Part shown: piece by piece, positions 16,956 to 25,169 of the stretch
Layout of the letters: each line of letters starts with the position of its first letter
How positions within the stretch are numbered: position 1 is the first letter of the stretch
NCBI GenBank assembly: GCA_004144865.1
Contig: SEAY01000060.1
Span: 1-41,051 of the forward strand
Reading direction: 5' to 3'
Source of the DNA: Comamonadaceae bacterium
Lineage (GTDB): Bacteria > Pseudomonadota > Gammaproteobacteria > Burkholderiales > Burkholderiaceae_C
Length of the DNA stretch: 41,051 bases
Notes under the pieces: generated by a model
What the model was told of the DNA's origin: nothing
The model's input: the letters and a program-made list of their open reading frames with translations, nothing else
Database searches by the model: none
Program-made: the position numbers and the translations under genes

Positions 16956-17651
16956 GTGACGGCACCCACCGGCCCTTCCATGCCCGCCCGCCATCCGGCC
17001 AGGAGGCGCTTGGCGTGGATCGCGCCCGTCGTGATCGCCGCTGCGGTGGCCGCTTACCTCGTGTGGGGCTGGGGCACTCGCGAGCAGGCCGTGACGGTGC
17101 TGGATCCGGCGACTGTCCGCGTCGTTCGCACACCGGGCGGCATGCTGGAGGTCGCCACCCTGCAGAAGGTGGAGAAGTTCGGCTGGCAGGTCTCCCATGT
17201 GTGCCCGCTGGTCGATTGCGGCGAGCTTCTCGGCAAGACCACCTCCGAGATCGAGGTCACGGCGCACTACACCTATCGCATTCCGCTGGCGCAGGAGCTG
17301 ACGCTGCGGTTCCAGCGCGACCACTACGAGCTGGTCGTCCCGCCGCTGGAGTCGAAGACGCCGGTGGCCTTCGACACCGCGAGCATGCGGATCCGCACCG
17401 AGAAGGGCGGCTGGCTCAGCCCCGCCGCCGGGCCCAACCGCGAGGCGGTGGTGCGGCACCTCGGCGCCGAACTCGCCCGCCGCGCGCAGCGCCCGGAGTA
17501 CAAGCAACTCGCGCGGGAAAGCGCCGCCGCCACGGTGGCCGAGTTCGCCCGCAAGTGGATGGCGGAGCAGATGGAGCCGCCGCGGCATCCGATCGGGGTG
17601 CGGTTCGCGGATGCCACGGAACGCAAGGATGCCGAGCGGCCCGCGCACTGA
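16956..17651 (+). CDS. DUF4230-like membrane-anchored protein
   Basis: The 231-residue protein has a basic N terminus, one membrane helix (about residues 20-40), and an extracytoplasmic domain that begins TVRVVRTPGGMLEVATL. The layout, an anchor followed by a beta-rich domain with early VRTPGG and a helical C terminus, matches DUF4230 proteins, whose role is unknown. GTG at 16956 has AGGAGA 6-8 bases upstream and is preferred over the ATG at 16980. It is divergent from the GIY-YIG gene over 63 bases. The family call is moderate. Confidence 0.65.
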   Translation: MTAPTGPSMPARHPARRRLAWIAPVVIAAAVAAYLVWGWGTREQAVTVLDPATVRVVRTPGGMLEVATLQKVEKFGWQVSHVCPLVDCGELLGKTTSEIEVTAHYTYRIPLAQELTLRFQRDHYELVVPPLESKTPVAFDTASMRIRTEKGGWLSPAAGPNREAVVRHLGAELARRAQRPEYKQLARESAAATVAEFARKWMAEQMEPPRHPIGVRFADATERKDAERPAH

Positions 17652-17718
17652 CCGCTGCGCGACGGCCCCTCGGCGCCAGCCTGCCGGTATAACGATGTCC
17701 TCGCATCGAGGAGCCATC

Positions 17719-18237
17719 TTGCACACGACCCTCCCGGTACTCCCTGCAGCCTGGACACGGTTCATCGTCGCCTGCGCGATGCTCGTGATGACGGGCGCCG
17801 CAGCGGCCCAGCAAGCCATCGCCTTCGAAGGCGTCACGCCAGGCATGTCCAGGAGCGACGCGCTCCAGGCGGTCGCGGGAACGACCTGCTATGTCCACTC
17901 CGACGGACGGCGGATCGATGCGGAGATCTGCGAGCTCCCGGAAGCCGGACCCGGGGACACATTGTTCTCGGGGACGGGCGCCAAGCGTGCCTTTCATGTG
18001 CGGGATGGACGCGTGTCGGTCCTCTCCGCCCTGGTGTCCGAAGCCGCTGCCAGGAAGCTCGTCGATGCGGTGGCAGAGCGTCTCGGACGCTTCGAGCCTT
18101 TTGAGTCTCCTTCGGCGAAGCGCGCCGGCAAGCAGGGGGTCGCCTTGATCTGGAATACACCCACGCAGCGCGTCGCCTTCGACCTGCATCCCACCGCCAG
18201 CGGGGAGTTCCTCCTGATGGTGTATCCCGCGCGCTGA
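17719..18237 (+). CDS. Secreted hypothetical protein
   Basis: Starting at the TTG at 17719, which has GAGGAG five bases upstream, the protein is 172 residues with a good Sec signal (WTRFIVACAMLVMTGAAAAQ). The mature part opens FEGVTPGMSRSDALQAVAG, the 'gMs..ea...lG' pattern seen in SmpA/OmlA-like lipoprotein folds, but no lipobox Cys is present. It has cysteines near 68 and 81 that could pair in the periplasm. An ATG eight codons upstream would lengthen the signal and lacks a ribosome-binding site. Function unknown. Confidence 0.6.
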   Translation: MHTTLPVLPAAWTRFIVACAMLVMTGAAAAQQAIAFEGVTPGMSRSDALQAVAGTTCYVHSDGRRIDAEICELPEAGPGDTLFSGTGAKRAFHVRDGRVSVLSALVSEAAARKLVDAVAERLGRFEPFESPSAKRAGKQGVALIWNTPTQRVAFDLHPTASGEFLLMVYPAR

Positions 18238-18276
18238 GGTCGCCGAGGCCGACGAGGTGCGCAGGCTCAGGGAGGT

Positions 18277-19125
18277 TCACTCCCGCTGCGCCACCTTCGC
18301 CCGCACCTCGATCGCGCGCTGCAGCAATTGCGGCGCGGCCATGCGCTCGGTCCAGGCGCCGAATCCATCGGTGGGCCCGCGCCACCGCAAGGACTCGACG
18401 TCGCGAAACAGGTCTGCATCCGTCCTCAGCGTCGCGAGACGCTTGAACAGCAACGCGTCCTCCAGCTGCTCGCCGAGGACCTGGGGCGGGAAGGATTCGA
18501 TCGGACCGTACTGGTTGAGCAGCCGCGCCGCACCGACGCGGCCGATGCCGCGGATGCCCGGATAGCCGTCGGCCGCGTCCCCCACCAGCGCCAGGTAGTC
18601 CGGGATCCGTGCCGGCTCCACGCCGAACCTCTCCCGGATGTCGGCGGCCGTGCGGATCTGGTTGGCCCGGCGATCCACCTGGAGGACGCGGGTGCCGCGC
18701 ACGCATTGCGCGAGGTCCTTGTCGGGAGTCCAGAGGAGCACCTTCTCGACACGGGAGTCCGCGTCCGCCAGCCGGGCCGCGCTCGCGAGCGCGTCGTCGG
18801 CTTCCAGCTCGATCATCGGCCAGACCGCGACTCCCATGGCGACGAGGGCTTCCTCCAGCGGGTGGAATTGGGCCAGCAGCGCAGGCTCGATGCCTTCGCC
18901 GGTCTTGTAGCCGGGCCACAGGCGGTTGCGGAACGATTCGATGACGTGGTCCGTCGCGACGCCGACGTGCGTGGCGCGGTTCTCCAGCAGTTGCAGCACG
19001 CCATTCAGGACGCCGACCACGGCGCCGAAAGGCCGGTCTTCGCCCTTGGTGAAGCGGCGCAAGCCGTGGAAGTGCCGGAACAGCTCGTAGGTGCCGTCGA
19101 TGAGGTCGACCACCACCGGCTTCAC
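18277..19125 (-). CDS. Stand-alone 5'-3' exonuclease (PolA N-terminal / FEN-like)
   Basis: The 282-residue protein matches the 5' nuclease family (DNA polymerase I N-terminal domain, T5 FEN, ExoIX). The metal-binding acids are all visible: D7, E108/D110/D111 in ELEADDA, D135/D137 in TPDKDL, and D183/D186 in VGDAADGYPG. The helix-3-turn-helix GIRGIGRVGAARLL follows. It should cut flaps or RNA primers 5' to 3'. GTG at 19125 overlaps the LysR stop as GTGA, so a replication/repair nuclease is translated downstream of a catabolic regulator, which is an odd coupling. Confidence 0.9.
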   Translation of the reverse strand: MKPVVVDLIDGTYELFRHFHGLRRFTKGEDRPFGAVVGVLNGVLQLLENRATHVGVATDHVIESFRNRLWPGYKTGEGIEPALLAQFHPLEEALVAMGVAVWPMIELEADDALASAARLADADSRVEKVLLWTPDKDLAQCVRGTRVLQVDRRANQIRTAADIRERFGVEPARIPDYLALVGDAADGYPGIRGIGRVGAARLLNQYGPIESFPPQVLGEQLEDALLFKRLATLRTDADLFRDVESLRWRGPTDGFGAWTERMAAPQLLQRAIEVRAKVAQRE

Positions 19126-20006
19126 GCCGCTTCCCCCGCCGCCCTCCGGATGATCTCCGCCAGGTGCTTCAGCACAGGCGACCTCGCGGCCCCTTTCGGC
19201 CACAGCATCCCCGGCGTGCGGATCGGCGTCGGATCCTCCAGCGGGATCACCCGCAGTCCCTCGCGTTGCCCCACCGCGCTTTCGGGAATGATGCCCGCCA
19301 GGTCGGTCTGGCGGACCAGCTCGATCATGGGCGCCACCGAGTTGAGCTGCGCTACCACGATGGGTTTCGCGCCGGCGGCGACGAAGCAGTCGTCGAGCAG
19401 CTTGCGCGTGAGGAACTGCGCGGGCAGCAGCACCATGCGCAGGTTGTGCAGCTCCACCATGCGCACCTTGCGGCGGCGCGCGAGCGGATGGTCGCTCGCG
19501 ACCAGCAGGCGCAGCTCCTCGTTGTAGAGCGGCTCGAACCAGAGGTCGCCGCCGTCGCCGGGCGGGTACGACACCGCCATGTCCAGGTGCCCCGAGCGCA
19601 GCCGCTTGAGGATCTGGCCGGCGGCGAGTTCCTCCACCGCGACCTGGATGCCGGGATAGGACTTGAGCAGCGTGGCCACGCATTGCGGGACCATCTGCGT
19701 GTTGAAGCTGGGCGTGGTGCCCAGGCGGATGCTGACGGTCACCGCTTCTCCCGGCGCGCGCAGGGCCTGCACGCCCAGGTCGATCTGCTCCAGCGCCGGG
19801 GTCATGTGGCTGCGCAGGATCTCGCCGGCTTCCGTCATGCGCACGCGCTTGCCGCCGCGGTCGAACAGCGGCGCGCCCAGTTCCTCTTCGAGCTGCTTGA
19901 TCTGGTGCGACAGCGTGGACTGCGTGACGTGAAGGCGCTCCGCGGCGCGCGTGAAATTCAGCGTTTCCGCCAGCGCGTCGAAGTAGCGGAGGTGGCGCAG
20001 TTCCAT
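19122..20006 (-). CDS. LysR-type regulator of the adjacent catabolic cluster
   Basis: A 294-residue LTTR. The N-terminal HTH begins MELRHLRYFDALAETLNFT and contains RLHVTQSTLSHQIKQLE, followed by the wing TEAGEIL. The effector domain has RLGTTPSFNTQMVP and IPESAVGQREGL. It is transcribed away from the ring-cleavage dioxygenase gene, the classic LTTR arrangement, with a T-N11-A palindrome in the shared 102-base region. It therefore probably activates the plus-strand cluster in response to a pathway intermediate and represses itself. The ATG at 20006 places the HTH at the usual distance from the N terminus. Confidence 0.93.
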   Translation of the reverse strand: MELRHLRYFDALAETLNFTRAAERLHVTQSTLSHQIKQLEEELGAPLFDRGGKRVRMTEAGEILRSHMTPALEQIDLGVQALRAPGEAVTVSIRLGTTPSFNTQMVPQCVATLLKSYPGIQVAVEELAAGQILKRLRSGHLDMAVSYPPGDGGDLWFEPLYNEELRLLVASDHPLARRRKVRMVELHNLRMVLLPAQFLTRKLLDDCFVAAGAKPIVVAQLNSVAPMIELVRQTDLAGIIPESAVGQREGLRVIPLEDPTPIRTPGMLWPKGAARSPVLKHLAEIIRRAAGEAA

Positions 20007-20027
20007 GTGCGGGTTCGCCCGTATTGC

Positions 20028-20044
20028 GATCGATGGCATCGATC
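20028..20044. promoter_or_regulatory. Candidate LysR-binding palindrome (T-N11-A)
   Basis: GATCGATG-G-CATCGATC is a perfect inverted repeat with 8-base arms and a single central base. It contains ATC-N9-GAT and so satisfies the LTTR consensus T-N11-A. It lies 21 bases upstream of the LysR ATG and between the two divergent genes, where the main recognition site of an LTTR is expected. Confidence 0.6.
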
Positions 20045-20108
20045 ATAACGGTTGAAATTCATCACTTTGCGGGCTGGCTGATCGCACGCGCACGCCTTCG
20101 CCCGCGAA

Positions 20109-20867
20109 GTGGACCTCACGCCGGACGAGTGGATGGCCGGCATCCAGTTCCTCACCGCCACCGGAAAGAAGTGCGACGAGAAGCGGCAGGAGTTCATCCT
20201 GCTGTCGGACACGCTGGGAATCTCCATGCTCGTCGTGGCGCTGGAGCAGGCGCGCGGCGCCAAGGCGCTGGCCGACAAGCCGGGCGAGAAGCCCACCGAA
20301 GCGACGGTGCAGGGCCCCTTCTTCTGGCCGGGCGCGCCGAAGAAGGAGCTGGGCGATGACATCGGCGAAGGCCTGGGCGAGCCCACGCTGTACCACGGGC
20401 GCGTGACGGATACGTCCGGAAAGCCGATCGCCAACTGCGAGCTCGACGTCTGGTCCGGCGACGAGGGCGGCCTCTACGACATGCAGAAAGGCGACAGCAT
20501 GAGCCTGCGCGCCCAGTTCCGCACGGACAAGGACGGCAACTACCGCTTCTGGTCGATCAAGCCGACTTTCTATCCGGTGCCCGGCGACGGGCCGGTGGGC
20601 GCGATGCTGGACCGCATGGGGCGCCACCTCAACCGCCCCGGGCACATGCACATGATGCTCAACGCGCCGGGGCACGAGCGCCTGGTGACGCACATCTTCG
20701 TGAAGGACAGCCCGTACCTCGATTCGGACGCGGTGTTCGGCGTGCGGAACAGCCTGGTCGTGGAGTTTCCGAAGCACCAGCCGGGCAAGGCGCCGGACGG
20801 GCGGGACATGGCCAAGCCGTATTACACGGCGAAGTACGACTTCAGGCTGGTGCCTTCGGCGCGGTGA
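20109..20867 (+). CDS. Intradiol ring-cleavage dioxygenase (hydroxyquinol 1,2-dioxygenase type), N-terminally truncated
   Basis: The reading frame encodes a catechol/hydroxyquinol 1,2-dioxygenase. The dimerisation domain fragment WMAGIQFLTATGKKCDEKRQ is followed by a complete catalytic domain. All four Fe(III) ligands are present: Y123 (LYDMQ), Y155 (FYPVP), H179 and H181 (RPGHMHM). Family members normally carry about 35-40 more residues before the DLTPDEW segment. Here the frame upstream of the GTG at 20109 still encodes family-like HAHAFAREV but is closed by TGA at 20079, with no start codon between and no ribosome-binding site. So either the GTG is used and the N-terminal helices are missing, or the gene is a recent pseudogene. 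Confidence 0.8.
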   Translation: MDLTPDEWMAGIQFLTATGKKCDEKRQEFILLSDTLGISMLVVALEQARGAKALADKPGEKPTEATVQGPFFWPGAPKKELGDDIGEGLGEPTLYHGRVTDTSGKPIANCELDVWSGDEGGLYDMQKGDSMSLRAQFRTDKDGNYRFWSIKPTFYPVPGDGPVGAMLDRMGRHLNRPGHMHMMLNAPGHERLVTHIFVKDSPYLDSDAVFGVRNSLVVEFPKHQPGKAPDGRDMAKPYYTAKYDFRLVPSAR

Positions 20868-20880
20868 TCGCGGCAGCGGC

Positions 20881-20960
20881 GGGATTCGCCTGCGGGCTCA
20901 CCCCGCCCTACAAGAGCCTCCCATCTCGTAGGTCGGGGTGAGCCCGCAGGCGAACCCCGA
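20881..20960. repeat. Inverted pair of palindromic intergenic repeats (family 1)
   Basis: Two copies of a roughly 31-34 base element face each other around a 16-base loop. The arms (20885-20911 and 20928-20954) agree at all but one position. Each copy begins or ends with GTAGGTCGGGGT or its complement and contains CGCCTGCGGGCTCACCCC. A third copy lies at 39805-39838. The pair fills the gap between the dioxygenase and lyase genes and could form a long RNA hairpin that partly uncouples them. Confidence 0.85.
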
Positions 20961-20993
20961 CGACACCCCACAAACCAACACGGGAGAACCCAA

Positions 20994-21794
20994 TTGAAGA
21001 TCGGCAAGGCCACCGTGCCGCGATCCGCCATCACCACGTCCAACGCGGACACCATCGTCGTGCGCGGCCAGGACCTCTCGCGCGACCTGATCGGGCAGGT
21101 GAACTTCGCGGACTACTTCCACTTCCTGCTCACCGGCCGCAAGCCCGACGCGGCGGCCAGCGCGGTGCTGAACGCCACGCTGGTCGCCATCGCTGATCAC
21201 GGCCTGGTGCCCAGCGTGCAAGCGGCGCGCATGACCTATGCGGCCGCGCCGGAAGCGCTGCAGGGCGCGGTGGCTGCCGGAATCCTGGGCTGCGGCTCGG
21301 TGATCCTCGGGGCTTCGGAGACGGCCGGACGCATGTTCGTCGAGATCGACGAGGAGGCGAAGAAGCGCGGCGGCGACCTGCGCGAAGCGGCCCGGGCCGT
21401 CGTGGCCGGCCGGCGCGAGCGCAAGCAGGCCATCCCCGGCTATGGCCACCCGGAACACAAGGAACGCGACCGCCGCGTCGATGCCCTGTTCGAGGTGTCG
21501 CGCAAGGCGGGCGGCGGGCAGCACTTCGTGGAGATCGCGCAGGCCGTGGAAGACGTGATCCCCGGCATCGTCGGCAAGGACCTGCGCCTGAACGTGTCCG
21601 CCGCGATTCCCGCCGTGCTGCTGGGTGTCGGCTTCCCCGTGGGAGCGCTCAAGGGCGTTCCCATCCTCGCGCGCACCGCGAGCCTGATCGCGCACCTGAA
21701 CGAGGAGATGAGCGACCCCATCGGCTTCGCCCTCTCGTACCAGGCCACGCGCGAGTTCGAATACACGGGCGCGATGCCGGAGGCCGCCAAGTGA
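20994..21794 (+). CDS. Citryl-CoA lyase-like protein (short citrate-synthase fold)
   Basis: The 266-residue protein is a short member of the citrate-synthase superfamily of the kind annotated as citryl-CoA lyase. IADHGLVPS (H69) and IPGYGHPEHK (H152) supply the usual catalytic histidines. The Asp of the NVDG motif in citryl-CoA lyase and ATP-citrate lyase is replaced by Ser (NVSAA, S202). It could split a citryl-CoA-like hydroxyacyl-CoA by retro-Claisen cleavage. TTG at 20994 has GGGAGA upstream. The stop overlaps the CoA-transferase start as GTGA, which suggests activation of a substrate to its CoA ester followed by cleavage. Confidence 0.82.
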   Translation: MKIGKATVPRSAITTSNADTIVVRGQDLSRDLIGQVNFADYFHFLLTGRKPDAAASAVLNATLVAIADHGLVPSVQAARMTYAAAPEALQGAVAAGILGCGSVILGASETAGRMFVEIDEEAKKRGGDLREAARAVVAGRRERKQAIPGYGHPEHKERDRRVDALFEVSRKAGGGQHFVEIAQAVEDVIPGIVGKDLRLNVSAAIPAVLLGVGFPVGALKGVPILARTASLIAHLNEEMSDPIGFALSYQATREFEYTGAMPEAAK

Positions 21795-22951
21795 TCAAGG
21801 TGCTCGAAGGCGTGCGGGTGCTGGAACACGGCACCTTCATCACGGGGCCGGCCGCCTCGATGCTGCTGGCCGACCTGGGCGCGGACGTCGTGAAGGTGGA
21901 GCTCCCCGGCACGGGCGATCCTTTCCGCGCGTTCAAGGGCGGGCTCTATTCGCCGCACTACCAGACCGTCAACCGCAACAAGCGCAGCGTCACGCTCAAC
22001 ACCAAGCAGGCGGCGGACCTGGAGAAGTTCGACGCGCTGGTGAAGGATGCGGACGTCTACATCCAGAACTTCCGCCCGGGCTTCGCCGACACGATAGGAG
22101 CCGGGTTCGATCGCCTGAAGGGCATCAACGACCGCCTGATCTACTGCGCCATCAGCGGCTTCGGCTCCACCGGCCCGGCGGCGCATCGCCCCACCTACGA
22201 CAGCGTGGCGCAGGCCGCCAGCGGCTACCTGCGGCTGCTGGTGAATCCGGCCAATCCGCGCGTGGTGGGTCCCGCCATCGCCGACCTCGTCACCGGCTTC
22301 TACGCCGCCTACGGCATCCTCGGCGCGCTGTACGACCGCGAGAAGCGCGGCACCGCGCGCCGCGTGGACCTGTCCATGTTCGAGGCCATGACGCACTTCA
22401 ACCTCGATGCGTTCCAGCACCTGTTTTCGGCCAACGAAGTGATGGGCCCCTTCAGCCGCCCCAGCGTGTCGCAGTCGTACGTGCTGGAGTGCGCGGACGG
22501 CAAGTGGGTGGCGCTGCACATGTCCTCGCCGGAAAAGTTCTGGCAGGGCCTGGCCACCGCGATGGAGCGGCCGGACATCTTCCAGGACGAGCGCTTCGCC
22601 AGCCGGCAGGGGCGCATCGACAACCAGGACGCGCTGATCCAGGTGCTGCGGCCGATCTTCCAGCGGCAGGATCGCGCCGAATGGTGCCGCCGCCTGGAGG
22701 CGCAGGACGTGCCGTATTCCCCCATGTACACCACGGAGGAAGTGCCTGACGATCCCCAGGCCAGGCACCTGCAGCTGTTCGTGGAGACCGAGCACCCGGT
22801 GGTGGGCACCTTCCGCACCGTGCGCTCGCCGGTCTCCTTCGACGGCGAGCGGCCGCTGGAGGTGACCGCGCCGCCGGTGCTGGGCGAGCACAACGAGGAA
22901 CTGGCCCACGGCTGGAAGCCGCGGGCTCCGCACAAGGAGACAAGCAAGTGA
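21791..22951 (+). CDS. CaiB/BaiF (type III) CoA-transferase
   Basis: The 386-residue protein is a typical type III CoA-transferase: VLEGVRVLEHGTFITGP and LADLGADVVKVE at the N terminus, NRNKRSVTLN, and the catalytic Asp165 in PAIADLVTG. It moves CoA between carboxylic acids through a covalent Asp intermediate. GTG at 21791 overlaps the lyase stop, and its own stop overlaps the start of the Bug receptor gene, so lyase, transferase and receptor are translated as a chain. The likely role is activating the acid that the cluster imports or forms. The actual acid is unknown. Confidence 0.92.
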   Translation: MIKVLEGVRVLEHGTFITGPAASMLLADLGADVVKVELPGTGDPFRAFKGGLYSPHYQTVNRNKRSVTLNTKQAADLEKFDALVKDADVYIQNFRPGFADTIGAGFDRLKGINDRLIYCAISGFGSTGPAAHRPTYDSVAQAASGYLRLLVNPANPRVVGPAIADLVTGFYAAYGILGALYDREKRGTARRVDLSMFEAMTHFNLDAFQHLFSANEVMGPFSRPSVSQSYVLECADGKWVALHMSSPEKFWQGLATAMERPDIFQDERFASRQGRIDNQDALIQVLRPIFQRQDRAEWCRRLEAQDVPYSPMYTTEEVPDDPQARHLQLFVETEHPVVGTFRTVRSPVSFDGERPLEVTAPPVLGEHNEELAHGWKPRAPHKETSK

Positions 22952-23919
22952 CGATGCGCCGTACGTTCGTGGCCGCCCTGGCCACCCTCGCTGCAGGAAT
23001 GCCGCTCGCGGCTGCGGCCCAGGACTATCCGAACCGGACCATCCGGCTGGTCGTGCCCTTCGGCCCCGGTACCACCACCGACATCATCGCCCGCGTCTAC
23101 GCGGAAGCGTTGTCCAAGCCGCTCGGGCAGGCCATCGTCGTGGAGAACAAGGCGGGTGCCGGCGGGAACATAGGCGCAGACCTCGTCGCCAAGGCGCCCG
23201 CCGACGGCTACACGATCCTGATGGGAACGGTGGGGACGCATGCAATCAACCCCGGCCTGTATCGCCGCATGCCGTACGACGCGCAGAAGGACTTCGCTCC
23301 CATCGGCTTCGCGGGCTACACGCCCACGCTGCTCGTCGTGTCGGCCAACTCGCCGTTCAAGTCGCTGGCCGACCTGAAGGCCCAGGCCGCGAAGAGCGGT
23401 GGCGTGAGCTTCGCCTCGGCGGGCAACGGCACCTCGGGCCACCTGGCGGGCGAGCTGCTCAAGTCGCGCCTGGGCGGCGAGATGGTGCACGTGCCGTACA
23501 AGGAAGGCGGCATGGCGATGTCCGACGTGATGTCCGGCCAGGCGCACTTCATGTTCTACCACCCGGCGGCGGTGATGCCGCACATCAAGGCCGGCAAGCT
23601 GCGCGCCCTCGGCGCGTCGAGCGCGAAGCGCGCCAGTGCGGCGCCCGAGGTGGCCACGATCGCGGAGCAGGGCGTGGGCGACTTCGACCTCACGGCCTGG
23701 TTCATGCTCTACGCGCCCGCCGCCACGCCGGCGCCGGTGCTGGCGAAGCTGCGCGATGCCGTAGCGCAAGCCGTGTCGAATCCCGAGGTGAAGGCCAAGC
23801 TCGCCGCGCAGGGCCTGGAAGTGCCCCTGCTCAAGGGCGACGAGCTCGCGGCCTTCGGCCGCACCGAGACCGCGAAGTGGTCCGAGCTGGTGAAGCGCTC
23901 GGGCGCGCAGGTGGATTGA
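22948..23919 (+). CDS. Bug/TctC-family periplasmic solute receptor (first copy)
   Basis: A 323-residue receptor of the Bordetella uptake gene (TctC) family. It has a Sec signal ending AAAAQ, then YPNRTIRLVVPFGPGTTTDIIAR, KAPADGYTIL and the domain-closing segment ASAGNGTSGHLAGELLKS. Such proteins bind carboxylates or amides and serve TctAB permeases or act as sensors; no TctA or TctB gene is in the window. GTG at 22948 sits 7 bases after GGAGA and overlaps the CoA-transferase stop; the ATG at 22954 is the alternative. Orphan receptors of this kind are numerous in Burkholderiales. Confidence 0.92.
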   Translation: MTMRRTFVAALATLAAGMPLAAAAQDYPNRTIRLVVPFGPGTTTDIIARVYAEALSKPLGQAIVVENKAGAGGNIGADLVAKAPADGYTILMGTVGTHAINPGLYRRMPYDAQKDFAPIGFAGYTPTLLVVSANSPFKSLADLKAQAAKSGGVSFASAGNGTSGHLAGELLKSRLGGEMVHVPYKEGGMAMSDVMSGQAHFMFYHPAAVMPHIKAGKLRALGASSAKRASAAPEVATIAEQGVGDFDLTAWFMLYAPAATPAPVLAKLRDAVAQAVSNPEVKAKLAAQGLEVPLLKGDELAAFGRTETAKWSELVKRSGAQVD

Positions 23920-23950
23920 ACAGCAGCAAACCAACGACAGGAGACAAGCC

Positions 23951-25156
23951 ATGACCCTCTCTCGCCGCCGTACCCTTTCCGCCATCGGCGCCGCAGCCGG
24001 CGCACTGGCGCTCCCCGCCTGGGCGCAGGCCCCCGCAGGCCAGCCGATCCGCATCGGCAGCACGCTGGCCCTCACCGGGCCGCTGTCGGCCACTGCGCTC
24101 ACGCACAAGCTGGTGGGCGAGATCTACGTGGAGCACCTGAACAAGCGCGGCGGCCTGCTGGGACGCCCCGTGCAGTGGATCGTGAAGGACGACCAGTCCA
24201 AGCCGGACCTCGCGCGCACGCTCTACGAGCAGCTGGTCACGAGCGACAAGGTGGACCTGCTGATGGGCCCGTACGCCACCGGCGCCATCCTGTCGGCGAT
24301 GGGCGTGGCCCAGCGCTACAACAAGGTGCTGGTGCACCACACCTTCGGCATTCCGTCGCTCGCCAAGTACGACATGCAGTTCCCCGCCTGGTCGCTGGGC
24401 CACCAGCCGCAGACGACGGTATCGAACACGCTGTTCGACATGCTGGCGGCCTCGCGCAATCCGCCCAAGACCATCGCCATCGTCACGAGCAAGTTCCCGT
24501 CCATCCACTTCATGTCGCTGGGCGGCCGCGAGGTGGCCAAGAAGCGCGGCCTGAAGGAAGTGCTGTTCCTCGAATGGGACTTCGGCAACCGCGACTTCGG
24601 CCCGATCGCGGCGCGCGTGAAGGATGCCAAGCCGGACATGCTGTGGATAGGCGACATCGCGCTGGAAGGCAACATGCTGCTCGACGCGATGAAGAAGATC
24701 GACTACGTCCCGCCCATCCACTTCCACCTGTATCCGGCGCCGGGTCCGATGACCAAGTCGCCCGAGGGCGACAAGGCGCTGGCGCTGACCATCTTCGAGG
24801 AACACCCGCCGTTCACCAACCAGGGCACGGCCGCTGAATTCGTGGCGATCTTCAACGAGCGCGCGAAGGCGGCGAACCTGCCGGACAGCTCGGTGGAAGT
24901 GCAGGCGGCCGCGTCCTTCTCGGCGTGGCAGATCCTGGAAGCCGGCGTGCGCGGCGCCAACAGCCTCGACGACAAGAAGATCGCGGAGTGGCTGCGCAAG
25001 AACCGCGTGGACACCATCCAGGGGCGCCTGCGCTTCGACGGTCCCGGCAACTACGGCGACGACCTCATGAAGATCAAGCAGGTGCAGGGCGGCCAGTGGA
25101 AGGTGGTGTGGCCGGAGGCCGCCGCGGCCCCGGGCGCGCGCTTCCAGGGCCGCTGA
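23951..25156 (+). CDS. Liv-type ABC transporter substrate-binding protein
   Basis: The 401-residue protein is a periplasmic binding protein type I of the LivJ/LivK family. The N terminus has twin arginines (SRRRTLS at 4-10) before a hydrophobic stretch ending PAWAQ, so Tat export is possible. IRIGSTLALTGPLSATA opens the mature part, and the lobes are separated by FAIVT-type strands. It delivers the ligand to the permeases encoded next. In such clusters the ligand is often an aromatic acid instead of a branched-chain amino acid. A CAGGAGAC sequence precedes the ATG. Confidence 0.92.
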   Translation: MTLSRRRTLSAIGAAAGALALPAWAQAPAGQPIRIGSTLALTGPLSATALTHKLVGEIYVEHLNKRGGLLGRPVQWIVKDDQSKPDLARTLYEQLVTSDKVDLLMGPYATGAILSAMGVAQRYNKVLVHHTFGIPSLAKYDMQFPAWSLGHQPQTTVSNTLFDMLAASRNPPKTIAIVTSKFPSIHFMSLGGREVAKKRGLKEVLFLEWDFGNRDFGPIAARVKDAKPDMLWIGDIALEGNMLLDAMKKIDYVPPIHFHLYPAPGPMTKSPEGDKALALTIFEEHPPFTNQGTAAEFVAIFNERAKAANLPDSSVEVQAAASFSAWQILEAGVRGANSLDDKKIAEWLRKNRVDTIQGRLRFDGPGNYGDDLMKIKQVQGGQWKVVWPEAAAAPGARFQGR

Positions 25157-25169
25157 GGCGAAGGGCCCC

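Noticed and set aside
17686..17694. TATAAC as a -10 box for the secreted protein gene
   Set aside because: No matching -35 sequence about 17 bases upstream, so it is only suggestive.
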